45,456 bases of DNA, taken from the NCBI GenBank assembly GCA_964385305.1, contig CAYLOP010000010.1, positions 1 through 45,456 on the forward strand. The letters are read 5' to 3'. Under the pieces are notes generated by a model. The model was given only the letters and a program-made list of their open reading frames with translations, was not told the DNA's origin and made no database searches. Below, piece after piece: positions 31,896 to 39,567 of this stretch (the first letter of the stretch is position 1; each line of letters starts with the position of its first letter). A program made the translations under genes and the position numbers. The stretch is from CAYLOP01 sp964385305. GTDB lineage: Bacteria; Chloroflexota; Anaerolineae; Anaerolineales; E44-bin32.

Positions 31896-33779
31896 ATGGT
31901 CGAATCGTTAGACATTGAAGTTCTTATCCTCATCCTTTTCCTGGTTTCCTCGTTGGTGGCAGTCCTTGGCCGCCGATTCCGGGTGCCCTATACCGTTGGC
32001 TTGGTTCTTGCGGGGTTAGTACTCTCCCTACGATCACCCATTGAGGTTGAATTTTCCCCCGAGATCTTCTTGTCCCTCCTGCTGCCGCCTCTCCTTTTCG
32101 AAGCAGCGTTCCACCTCAATTTAGAGCAACTTCGCAGCAATCTCGCAACGATCTTGATCTTGGCAGTCCCAGGTGTAATTCTCAACATGCTGCTCGTAGG
32201 GGTTATCGTGTGGTGGGGCGCTGGCTTGGCGTTTTCTATTGCACTGGTGTTCGGCGCGCTCATTGCGGCCAGCGATCCTGTAGCCGTTGTGGGCATCTTT
32301 CGTAAGTTGGGCGCTCCGAAGCGCTTGGCGGTCTTGCTCGAAGGGGAAAGTCTGCTTAACGACGGAACCGCTGTTGTGATTTTTAATCTGACCCTGGCGA
32401 CGATTGCTGCCAATAGTTTCTCATTGGTGGATGGCATTGTCGAATTCATCCGTGTGGCAGGAGGCGGGGTCATCATTGGGCTCACCATCGGGTGGGTGAT
32501 CTCGCGTTTCATCGCTCGTATCGACGATCATCTTGTAGAAACCATGCTCACGACAGTGGTTGCTTTCGGCTCCTATTGGGTTGCTGAGGAGATTCATGTA
32601 AGCGGTGTGCTGGCAGTTGTGGCCGCTGGCTTGGTAAGCGGGAGTATCGGTTCACGGGGTATGTCGCCCACGACACGTATCGTCGTGTTTAACTTTTGGG
32701 AATTCGCGGCCTTCCTGGCAAACTCCGTTGTTTTTTTATTGATTGGTCTGCAAAGCGATGTGCGGTCTTTGCTGACGAATTGGCAGGCGATCATTTGGGC
32801 GGTGGTCGGCGTTCTCGCCAGCCGGGCTGTCGTTGTGTACTTGCTCTCAAACCTTGGAAGAAGTATTCCGCGCAATTGGCGCCATGTTCTCTTTTGGAGC
32901 GGTTTGCGTGGCGCTATTGCGTTGACGTTGGCGCTCAGTTTGCCCACTGAATTCGCGCAGTCGCGTGAAACGGTGATTTCTATGACATTTGGCGTTGTGC
33001 TGTTCAGTATTATAGTCCAGGGTTTTTCAATGGACCGGCTCCTGTTGCGGTTGAAGGTGATTGAAACCAGCGAGGGAAGAATGGAATATGAACGCCGACA
33101 TGCTCGGGCGCTTGCTACAAGGGCAGGGTTCAATCACCTCAAACAACTCAGCAGGGAGGGACTCATCTCGACCCACACATGGGAAAACCTGCGCGCCATT
33201 ATTGAAGCGCGGCTCGATGTACTCACGACCGAGGTTCAGGAAGTGCTCCACGCAGCGCCTGATTTGGAGACTCAAGAGCTTGTCACCGCACGTCGGGAAA
33301 TGCTTCGAGCGCAGCGCAATTCACTTGCCACTCTTCGGAGAGACGGCGTGATCTCGGACATGACTTACGAAGAATTGGTCACAGAGGTAGACGCATCCAT
33401 CGAGAATACGCTCGATGCGTGGAAGCAGTACGCGCATAAAAATGAGCTTGAGGATGTCCGCCAATTAATGATGGTTGTGGTGCAGGAAAGCGATTTACGG
33501 GCAGCGATGCATGCGCTTTCGAACCGAGGTATTTATAGCACTCACATTCACAGCAGCGGAGCTTTTCTGCGACAGCAGAACCACCTCTTGCTAGTGGGGA
33601 TTCCGGAGGGGAAGTTGAGACTAGCCGTGGAAGCGCTGCGGAAATCGTGTAAAAGCAGGGTGGAGTATATCGCCTCCCCATTTGATGAAATCCCGTTTGG
33701 CGTTACGTCATCACTGGAAGTCAACATCTCCGGTGCAACCGTCTTTGTCTTTGATGTCGAACGATGTGAGGTGATCTAG
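31896..33779 (+). CDS. CPA1 Na+/H+ antiporter with fused C-terminal DarA-like (cyclic-di-AMP receptor family) domain
   Basis: A 627-residue protein. Residues 1-395 form a CPA1/NhaP-type antiporter with about twelve helices; the ion-site motifs are AASDPVAVVGIFRKLG (about 125-140) and GESLLNDGTAVVIF (about 150-163). Residues 400-518 are a charged, helical cytoplasmic linker. Residues 521-627 form a complete DarA/PII-like domain (DUF970): LMMVVVQESDLRAAMHAL, then SSGAFLRQQNHLLLVG and ATVFVFDVE, collinear with the stand-alone DarA that starts 2 bases later. It should exchange Na+ (or K+) for H+ at the membrane. Cyclic-di-AMP control through the fused domain is inference. Confidence 0.93.
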   Translation: MVESLDIEVLILILFLVSSLVAVLGRRFRVPYTVGLVLAGLVLSLRSPIEVEFSPEIFLSLLLPPLLFEAAFHLNLEQLRSNLATILILAVPGVILNMLLVGVIVWWGAGLAFSIALVFGALIAASDPVAVVGIFRKLGAPKRLAVLLEGESLLNDGTAVVIFNLTLATIAANSFSLVDGIVEFIRVAGGGVIIGLTIGWVISRFIARIDDHLVETMLTTVVAFGSYWVAEEIHVSGVLAVVAAGLVSGSIGSRGMSPTTRIVVFNFWEFAAFLANSVVFLLIGLQSDVRSLLTNWQAIIWAVVGVLASRAVVVYLLSNLGRSIPRNWRHVLFWSGLRGAIALTLALSLPTEFAQSRETVISMTFGVVLFSIIVQGFSMDRLLLRLKVIETSEGRMEYERRHARALATRAGFNHLKQLSREGLISTHTWENLRAIIEARLDVLTTEVQEVLHAAPDLETQELVTARREMLRAQRNSLATLRRDGVISDMTYEELVTEVDASIENTLDAWKQYAHKNELEDVRQLMMVVVQESDLRAAMHALSNRGIYSTHIHSSGAFLRQQNHLLLVGIPEGKLRLAVEALRKSCKSRVEYIASPFDEIPFGVTSSLEVNISGATVFVFDVERCEVI

Positions 33780-33781
33780 CC

Positions 33782-34048
33782 GTGAAAATGATGATCATTA
33801 TTCTTGATGATGTCGACGCGGATGTGGCATTACGTGGCTTGCTTGAGAGTGATTTTCGCGCTACGCGTGTAGCTTCTACCGGAAGCTTTCTCAAGCGCGG
33901 CAACACGACGCTGCTTCTTGGCACAGAAGATGAGCGGGTTGACGATGCCATCAAGATCATTCGGCAGTCGCGCGAAGATGATGCAAGAGAAGAGCGCCAA
34001 AAGGCCACTGTGTTTGTGCTCAATTTGGAACACTTCGAACAGCTTTAG
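33782..34048 (+). CDS. darA: Stand-alone DarA/YaaQ-type cyclic-di-AMP receptor family protein
   Basis: An 88-residue PII-like protein. The family core ATRVASTGSFLKRGNTTLLLG (residues about 28-48, here given as its key TGSFLKRGN motif) and the following EDERVDDAIKIIRQS match DarA/PstA of Firmicutes, which bind cyclic di-AMP as trimers. The B-loop region between the second and third parts is shorter than in the 109-residue Bacillus protein. The start is GTG at 33782 (AGGTGA upstream, 7-base spacer), 2 bases after the antiporter stop, so both are made together. It is paralogous to the antiporter's last 107 residues and could form mixed trimers with them. Confidence 0.93.
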   Translation: MKMMIIILDDVDADVALRGLLESDFRATRVASTGSFLKRGNTTLLLGTEDERVDDAIKIIRQSREDDAREERQKATVFVLNLEHFEQL

Positions 34049-34190
34049 TTTCAGGATTAAGCTTCTGGGAAATGGCAGCGACACATCACTGCAGGTGTCC
34101 CCTCGTTATCCCCTGAAGATATCCATATTCTCTTCCCCTGGTTTTGACCGCGAAAATGGATCTGGCCGTGCGAAGGCACATATTTGGATG

Positions 34191-34772
34191 TTATTCGTGA
34201 GGTTCTTCGTGGAAGCATTCGACACGGTATGTGAAAACTTGGAGCTGCCCCTCTCGCCATGCATTATGCGGTAGGAAGGCTTTCTCACAAAGCATGTCGA
34301 GGAAACGATCCACCTGCGGAACCTTGTCCCAAACCTGCGGAAGAAACGTGGCGCGGCGATTGTCTTTCACGATGATCACCCCATCCACGCCGGGTTCTAA
34401 TAGCGTGGGCAGATCTTCACCGCAAGTGTATTCCAAAGGTTTAGGGGAGGATAGAACCGAGACTTCGATCTCGATATCCGCAACTTCCTCAGGTTTTACG
34501 GGGGGAAACCGGTAATCGTGCAATGCAGCGTCCACGGCGTGCTGGCGGACATCTTCCACCAAAGGGATTGTCGCTTTGATACTCCCTATGCAACCGCGCA
34601 GCACTTTTCCTTTTGTCAGCGTGACAAAGGATGCTCCCGGCGCGCGCAGCCTCTCGGGCAAGGTGGCCAGGTCGATGGGCTCAAGATCCTTGCGATGTAC
34701 AGCATGCTCTAACGCGGCTCTGGCAAGCCGAAGGAGTGTTTGTTTTTCGCTGGCAGTTACCAGGTCTGGCAT
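34191..34772 (-). CDS. AMMECR1 domain protein (AmmeMemoRadiSam protein A type)
   Basis: A 193-residue protein matching the AMMECR1 fold throughout: FVTLTKGKVLRGCIGSIKA (with the invariant LRGCIG at about 58-63), DAALHDYRFPPVKPEEV, and EIEVSVLSSPKPLEY. In many prokaryotes it travels with a MEMO1-like protein and a radical-SAM enzyme; neither is seen here. The biochemical role is not established. A TATACT box lies at 34820-34815 but without a good -35. The 142 bases between its stop and darA, which is convergent, contain no clear terminator. Confidence 0.92.
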   Translation of the reverse strand: MPDLVTASEKQTLLRLARAALEHAVHRKDLEPIDLATLPERLRAPGASFVTLTKGKVLRGCIGSIKATIPLVEDVRQHAVDAALHDYRFPPVKPEEVADIEIEVSVLSSPKPLEYTCGEDLPTLLEPGVDGVIIVKDNRRATFLPQVWDKVPQVDRFLDMLCEKAFLPHNAWREGQLQVFTYRVECFHEEPHE

Positions 34773-34867
34773 CGGACCTATCCATCACACAAAGGGCTGA
34801 GTTCTCGCGTTTGTAGTATAGCAGGGGTATGGTGGATTGCACCATCGATCTCGAGCCGGCAGGCCTA

Positions 34868-35818
34868 TTACGAGATTTCATCTCGGCAATCCTGCCGACG
34901 CTTGCGGAGCGCTCTGAGGATTGCCGGCACAAAGTCGGTAAGGTCACCCAAGCTTGAATTAAATTCCTTGCGCAAGGTCTCTGGTCCGATCAGGAGCGCG
35001 GGGATAGGATTCAGCGTGTGGCCACGAACGCTTAGGTCTTCCAGGTTTCCGTGATCTGAGGAGATGACGATGAGATCACTCGCTATGTCCCAGGCATTTA
35101 CGATGCTCTTTAATACTTCGTCGAAGTTTTCAAGGAGTTTAATTGCCTGCTTAAGCGAGCCACGATGCCCGGCATAATCGGTGAGCCAATACTCAAACCA
35201 CGCCAAATCGACTTGCTGAGCGAGTTTGGCCATCAGCATTCCTGCTCCTGCTGGTGTATAGACAGGCGCGGGAGGAAAATCGGGCTGGGCGACCCAACCT
35301 GCACCTGTGAAGTCTGCTGAAATTCCCAGGCCAGCTTGAAGGTCTTCGGCGGTTCGCAGGGGGAAACCGGCGGAGGTGACGGCAAGCGGGATCGCGGCAT
35401 GCAGGCGATGGCCAGAGCGAATGGACGCGAAATAGCGAGGCGGGTAGGCGTTCAGCAATGCGGCCTCACCACCCATGTGTTTCACCATGGAGAACAGGTT
35501 TTCTTGTCTCAATATTGCCGCGATTGGTGGATTGGGTTTCGGACCGTAATGACCGCCAATTTCGGCGGCCACATTCCGCCCGGCGAGTAGGGAGGCCTGG
35601 CCCGTGGCAGACTGCGGTAAACCTTCGATCCCCAATCGTGCATCAATGGCACGTAAGCTGGCAATCTGACCGTCGTAGGGGGCGGTCGTCCGGAGGAGTT
35701 GACGTCCATCAAGGAGGGATCTGAGAAAAGGCATCTGCGCTGTGGCGAAAGGATTATGCTCAGGATGGGCGCCATTTAAACCCACACCATCAAGGAAGAG
35801 AAAAAGGACGCGAGCCAT
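34868..35818 (-). CDS. Phosphoglycerate-mutase-like metalloenzyme (alkaline phosphatase superfamily)
   Basis: A 316-residue protein with the metal-binding motifs of the cofactor-independent phosphoglycerate mutase/alkaline phosphatase superfamily: FLDGVGLN (7-14, first Asp), QSATGQASLLAGRNVA (nucleophile region, about 68-83), DYAGHRGS (about 214-221) and SSDHGNLED (about 250-258). It is shorter than true iPGM (about 510 residues) because the inserted phosphotransferase domain is missing, so it is more likely a phosphatase or phosphodiesterase of unknown substrate. Its ATG overlaps the methyltransferase stop by one base (TAATG). Confidence 0.82.
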   Translation of the reverse strand: MARVLFLFLDGVGLNGAHPEHNPFATAQMPFLRSLLDGRQLLRTTAPYDGQIASLRAIDARLGIEGLPQSATGQASLLAGRNVAAEIGGHYGPKPNPPIAAILRQENLFSMVKHMGGEAALLNAYPPRYFASIRSGHRLHAAIPLAVTSAGFPLRTAEDLQAGLGISADFTGAGWVAQPDFPPAPVYTPAGAGMLMAKLAQQVDLAWFEYWLTDYAGHRGSLKQAIKLLENFDEVLKSIVNAWDIASDLIVISSDHGNLEDLSVRGHTLNPIPALLIGPETLRKEFNSSLGDLTDFVPAILRALRKRRQDCRDEIS

Positions 35819-36387
35819 TATGCCCTTCGCTGAAAAGTGAACCAGGCGGAACCTCGCCCTCGATCGGTTCCATGTTCGAGAGATATCAGATTGAAATTTT
35901 GCAGAAATAGCTTGTCGATCTCGATTTTTAAGGGATGAGCGGTGGAATTATCAGCCTGCATGTGAATCCATGAATAGAGCAGAAAGGTTCCCGTGGGGCG
36001 GACAAGGCGACAAAGGTTCGCGGCGTACTGTTCTCTCTCTTGAGGTGAAAGGCTGTGAAAGCAACCAATATCGAGCACAAGGTCGTAAGTACCGTCGACG
36101 TGTTTCAAACGGGACACGTCATATCGATGGAACTTGATGGCGACCCCGGCCTTCCAAGCTTTACGGCGCGCTTTCCTTATCGCCAACCCGGAGAAATCAA
36201 CGCCGACGACCTCCCAGCCGTGGTTGGCCATCGTGATCGCGTTGGTTCCTGTACCGCATCCTAGATCCAAAGCCTTGCCCGCTGGGTTGCTTCCCAGGAA
36301 AGCGATTAGCTCCGGTGGAGAAATCTCCGTATCCCAGGGAGGACGGCTGAGAAGATACCAAAGATCATATACAAGTCGTCTGATCAT
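35818..36387 (-). CDS. Class I SAM-dependent methyltransferase
   Basis: A 189-residue Rossmann-fold methyltransferase. Motif I is ALDLGCGTGTNAI (about 38-50), followed by VVGVDFSGLAIRKAR (motif II, acidic Asp), HRYDVSRL and LVLDIGCFHSLSPQER (motif IV region). It resembles small tellurite-resistance/thiopurine-type or generic Methyltransf_11/25 enzymes; the substrate is unknown. Its start overlaps the end of the thioredoxin gene as ATGA, and its stop overlaps the next gene as TAATG. Efficient translation may therefore depend on ribosomes that pass the in-frame TGA of the thioredoxin gene. Confidence 0.88.
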   Translation of the reverse strand: MIRRLVYDLWYLLSRPPWDTEISPPELIAFLGSNPAGKALDLGCGTGTNAITMANHGWEVVGVDFSGLAIRKARRKAWKAGVAIKFHRYDVSRLKHVDGTYDLVLDIGCFHSLSPQEREQYAANLCRLVRPTGTFLLYSWIHMQADNSTAHPLKIEIDKLFLQNFNLISLEHGTDRGRGSAWFTFQRRA

Positions 36388-36872
36388 GGGAGTGATGCAA
36401 TCAGACGATCGATCTCATCTACGTTGATCGATCCAATCCTGCGCCAGATTTCCTCCCCGTTTCCATCGAATAGGATAAATGTTGGCGTATATTGGAAGTT
36501 ATAGCGATCAAGATAAGGCAGAGAGGTTGGGTCCTGGATATTGAGACGGAGGACCATCAATCGGTTCTGGTATTTTTGTTCAATCCCATCCACGATGGGT
36601 TTGGCAGCCATACACGCCACTCAATATGGGCTTTGAAATTCTAAGAGGACGGGCGACCCTGCGCCGATCGCTGTCGTGATCTGCCCGGTATCTTTTACTG
36701 CGCTTGTCCCTGGAGTGAGAAGCACAAAACTCGCAATCAGGCCTATGACAACTGCCACGAGCGCGAGGAGAACCCCTGTCGTTTGAATCCCTCTAGAGAC
36801 GACGAAAAAGACAAGGATGGCAATGATCCCAAAAGCAAGGATGATGAATGAGTACGGGTTGATAATTTTCAT
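36384..36872 (-). CDS. Membrane-anchored thioredoxin-like protein, probable selenoprotein (UxxC) with in-frame TGA
   Basis: Read through the TGA at 36623-36621, this is one 162-residue protein. Two membrane helices (about 8-25 and 31-53) are followed by a thioredoxin fold: PVLLEFQSPY, then codon 84 = TGA, then VAC (85-87), AAKPIVDGIEQKY, and the cis-Pro loop YTPTFILFD (Pro130). TGA sits exactly where the first cysteine of CxxC belongs, giving U-V-A-C. Nothing else is broken, and the true stop overlaps the next gene (ATGA). AAGGAGG supports ATG 36872. Without recoding it would be read as two pieces (stop at 36621; restart GTG at 36620). Alternatives are a sequencing error or a nonsense mutation at Cys. 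Confidence 0.75.
36583..36623 (-). promoter_or_regulatory. Candidate bacterial SECIS element downstream of the in-frame TGA
   Basis: After UGA (36623-36621), the RNA forms CCCAUC-GUG-GAUGGG (36599-36594 paired with 36590-36585). The 6-bp stem has a GUG apical loop beginning 27 bases after UGA. Published bacterial SECIS rules ask for a stem-loop with a G in the first two loop positions, 16-37 bases after UGA; this hairpin satisfies them. SelB recognition is untested. Confidence 0.55.
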
Positions 36873-36940
36873 CCCCCCCTCCTTCGGCAAATAGATTGTA
36901 TCACCACTCAAGGTTACATTGGATCAGTCGCTGTGATACT

Positions 36941-36969
36941 TTGACAACAATACCCTCCTCCTTTACAAT
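36941..36969 (+). promoter_or_regulatory. Promoter of the EF-G gene
   Basis: TTGACA (36941-36946), exactly 17 bases, TACAAT (36964-36969). This is a near-consensus sigma70-type promoter, giving a leader of about 33 bases with GGAAGG before the ATG at 37009. Confidence 0.75.
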
Positions 36970-37008
36970 GCTCAAGTTAGGAATTTTCATTGGAAGGGCC
37001 CCAAACGA

Positions 37009-39084
37009 ATGAAAGAATACGGAACGGAATATATCCGAAATATCGCACTTGTCTCCCATGGTGGCGGCGGTAAAACATCATTAGGCGAAGCGATGCTTTT
37101 TCTTACTGGAGCCATCACGCGCATGGGAAAGGTCGAAGATGGGAACACGGTCTCCGATTTCGAAGACGAAGAGATCCGGCGAAGCCTCTCCCTTTCCACA
37201 TCGATCTTGCCGGTGGAATACAAGGACCACAAGGTTAATTTCTTAGACACGCCGGGGTATACCGATTTCATCGGTGAAGTGGTCTCCGCACTTCGAGTCG
37301 CCGGCGGCGCAGTTGTGATTGTTGATTCAGTTGCTGGTGTGGAGGTGGGCACAGAATTGGAGTGGGACTACTGCGATACATTCAAGCTCCCGCGCTTTAT
37401 TGTGATCAGTAAGATGGATCGGGAGAACGCTAATTTTCAGGCTGCGCTCGAATCGGCACGAACCTTATCGGCGGACGCGACATTTATCCCCGTGCAATTG
37501 CCCTGGGGCGAGAAGCACGAATTCAAAGGTGTGATCGACCTCTTCAGCATGAAGGCGCGCGCGGGCGATGGTAAGAAACTTGAAGCAATTCCGGAAGAGT
37601 ATCAGGATGCAGCCGAGGAAGCGCGCATTGCCCTGGTTGAAGCGGCTGCCGAAGGGGATGATGCCCTGCTGGAGAAATACCTGGAGGGTGAAGAACTCAC
37701 TGCGGAAGAGGTCGCGAAGGGCTTCCGTAAGGCGGTGCTTTCAGGTCAGTTCATCCCCGTGTTTGTTTTAGCTGCTACTGCAGCGATCGGAACCCAGCCT
37801 CTTCTGGATGCAATCCTCGACCTGATGCCGGCTCCCTCCGACGCTGATCCTGTTGTGGGGACTGGTCCCTCTGGTGAGGAGATGCTTGCGGCATCTGATG
37901 CTGGCCCCCTGGCAGTTTATGTATGGAAAACGACAGCCGACCCCTTTGTGGGTAAGCTTACATATCTCAAAGTGTACTCGGGGATTCTGAGCGCGGATAG
38001 CCGCGTTTACAACCATACCAGGGACAACGAGGAGCGCCTCGGCACGCTCTATGTCATGCGCGGTAAGGAACAAATCGCGGTTAAAACGCTGCATGCGGGT
38101 GATATTGGAATCGTTGCCAAGCTTGGCGAAACGAACACTGGGGATACACTGGGTGATAAAGGCAAGCCAATCATGCTGGCGAAACCTGAATACCCCAATG
38201 CGCTGTATGCGGTTGCAGTCTCGCCGAAGACTCAGGCCGACTCCACCAAGATCAGCCCAACGCTAACCCGTTTGTGTGAGGAAGATCCTACGCTTAATTG
38301 GCATCAGGAAGCCAGCACCCATCAAACCATCCTGCAGGGCATGGGCGATCAACATATCGATGTTGCGATTCGTAAAGCGGAATCGAAGTTCCAGGTTGGT
38401 TTGAACACCGAAGTGCCTAAGGTCCCTTACCGGGAGACGATTACGAAGCAAGGTGCCTCGCAGTATCGGCATAAGAAACAAACCGGCGGCGCCGGGCAGT
38501 TCGCGGAAGTCCACTTGACGGTTGAGCCGCTTGAGGATGAGGAGTTCGAATTCATCAACAAAGTATTCGGCGGTGCGATCTCGTCAGGCTACATGCCCGC
38601 GATCGAGAAAGGTGTGAAGGGGGTGATGAAGCAGGGCGTACTTGCTGGTTATCCCGTTGAGAAAGTACGTGTAATGGTTGTCGATGGGAAAGAACACCCT
38701 GTTGACTCGAAAGCGGTAGCGTTCGAAATTGCAGGACGCGAAGCGTTTAAATTAGCCGTGAAAGACGCCGCCCCCGTATTACTCGAGCCGATCATGGATG
38801 TGCGCGTCATCGTGCCAGAAGCAAACATGGGCGATGTGCTCGGCGATTTGAACACACGTAGAGCGAGGGTGCAAGGCATGGAAACTGAGCGCGGCCGCAG
38901 CGTAGTCACCGCCAAAGTGCCTCATGCTGAAATCCAGCGCTACACAACAGACCTACGCTCCTTCACGGGTGGACGAGGTGTGTTCACCATGTCTCTCAGC
39001 CATTATGAAGTCGTCCCAGTACATGTGGCTGAGGAGATCATCGCTGCCAGGCAGCGAGAACTCACGAAGCAAGAATCGGATTAG
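37009..39084 (+). CDS. fusA: Elongation factor G-like translational GTPase (EF-G paralogue)
   Basis: A 691-residue ribosome-associated GTPase with the full EF-G domain order. G1 is SHGGGGKTS (16-24) rather than the classical AHIDAGKTT; G3 is LDTPGYTDF, G4 is SKMDREN (Ser in place of Asn), and domain IV has GGAGQFAEVHL and the GYMPAIEKGVKG loop. Domain V ends with SLSHYEVVPVHVAEEI. These changes are typical of EF-G2-like paralogues, so it may not be the main translocase; it is also not in a str operon with rpsL, rpsG or tuf. It is driven by a near-consensus promoter and followed by a hairpin terminator. Confidence 0.92.
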   Translation: MKEYGTEYIRNIALVSHGGGGKTSLGEAMLFLTGAITRMGKVEDGNTVSDFEDEEIRRSLSLSTSILPVEYKDHKVNFLDTPGYTDFIGEVVSALRVAGGAVVIVDSVAGVEVGTELEWDYCDTFKLPRFIVISKMDRENANFQAALESARTLSADATFIPVQLPWGEKHEFKGVIDLFSMKARAGDGKKLEAIPEEYQDAAEEARIALVEAAAEGDDALLEKYLEGEELTAEEVAKGFRKAVLSGQFIPVFVLAATAAIGTQPLLDAILDLMPAPSDADPVVGTGPSGEEMLAASDAGPLAVYVWKTTADPFVGKLTYLKVYSGILSADSRVYNHTRDNEERLGTLYVMRGKEQIAVKTLHAGDIGIVAKLGETNTGDTLGDKGKPIMLAKPEYPNALYAVAVSPKTQADSTKISPTLTRLCEEDPTLNWHQEASTHQTILQGMGDQHIDVAIRKAESKFQVGLNTEVPKVPYRETITKQGASQYRHKKQTGGAGQFAEVHLTVEPLEDEEFEFINKVFGGAISSGYMPAIEKGVKGVMKQGVLAGYPVEKVRVMVVDGKEHPVDSKAVAFEIAGREAFKLAVKDAAPVLLEPIMDVRVIVPEANMGDVLGDLNTRRARVQGMETERGRSVVTAKVPHAEIQRYTTDLRSFTGGRGVFTMSLSHYEVVPVHVAEEIIAARQRELTKQESD

Positions 39085-39101
39085 TGTATCGATCCACACC
39101 T

Positions 39102-39131
39102 TCGGGCCGGTAGTCGCCGGCCCGATGTTTT
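39102..39131 (+). terminator. Candidate intrinsic terminator after EF-G
   Basis: TCGGGCCGG (39102-39110) pairs with CCGGCCCGA (39117-39125) around a 6-base loop and is followed by TGTTTT. The stem is strong and the T run short. It lies just before the ATG at 39136. Confidence 0.6.
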
Positions 39132-39135
39132 CACC

Positions 39136-39567
39136 ATGGAGGCCTCATTGGATCGTCACCCACTCAGCGTGATCCTGCTTGCGCTGTCTGGCTTCCTTCT
39201 CAGTACCTGGATGATCCTGCATGGATTGCATTTATGCATCTTTGGGGGCTATTGGGAGGTGGGTGGCGTATTGGGATTGTGGATGCGCGCACCAGGCATT
39301 GCGAACCAGCCTTTCCCTATCACTGTTCAACTCCATCCTCGGGCTGTCGCTTGGCCTATGCTTACGGTCGGATCCGCGTGGTTGGGCGCACTATCCGCGT
39401 ATCTGGTGCGCATGCAGTGGGCCTACTATTCTCTCTTGGCCCTCGCTATTGCTTCCCTGCTCGCGTTCGGACCTGGGACAATCCTTGCTATGCTTGTGCT
39501 TATCTTGCTGTGTTGGCCCTCCACACGCCATTGGTTAGGCGCAGGTGGTGAGCCGCATGAAGACTGA
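39136..39567 (+). CDS. Small membrane protein, uncharacterised
   Basis: A 143-residue hydrophobic protein with about four membrane helices (roughly 10-35, 68-90, 95-110 and 112-126). The loop between the first two contains GGYWEVGGVLGLW and a Pro-rich stretch. I do not assign a family. The ATG at 39136 has no strong Shine-Dalgarno. It overlaps the following DUF6504-like gene by 11 bases, so they are likely co-translated. The C-terminus (GEPHED) is polar. Function unknown. Confidence 0.65.
   Translation: MEASLDRHPLSVILLALSGFLLSTWMILHGLHLCIFGGYWEVGGVLGLWMRAPGIANQPFPITVQLHPRAVAWPMLTVGSAWLGALSAYLVRMQWAYYSLLALAIASLLAFGPGTILAMLVLILLCWPSTRHWLGAGGEPHED

Noticed and set aside
36384..36620. Separate 78-residue protein starting at GTG/ATG just after the TGA
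   Set aside because: It starts inside the CxxC motif of a thioredoxin fold and has no own ribosome binding site. It is better explained as the second half of one recoded gene.
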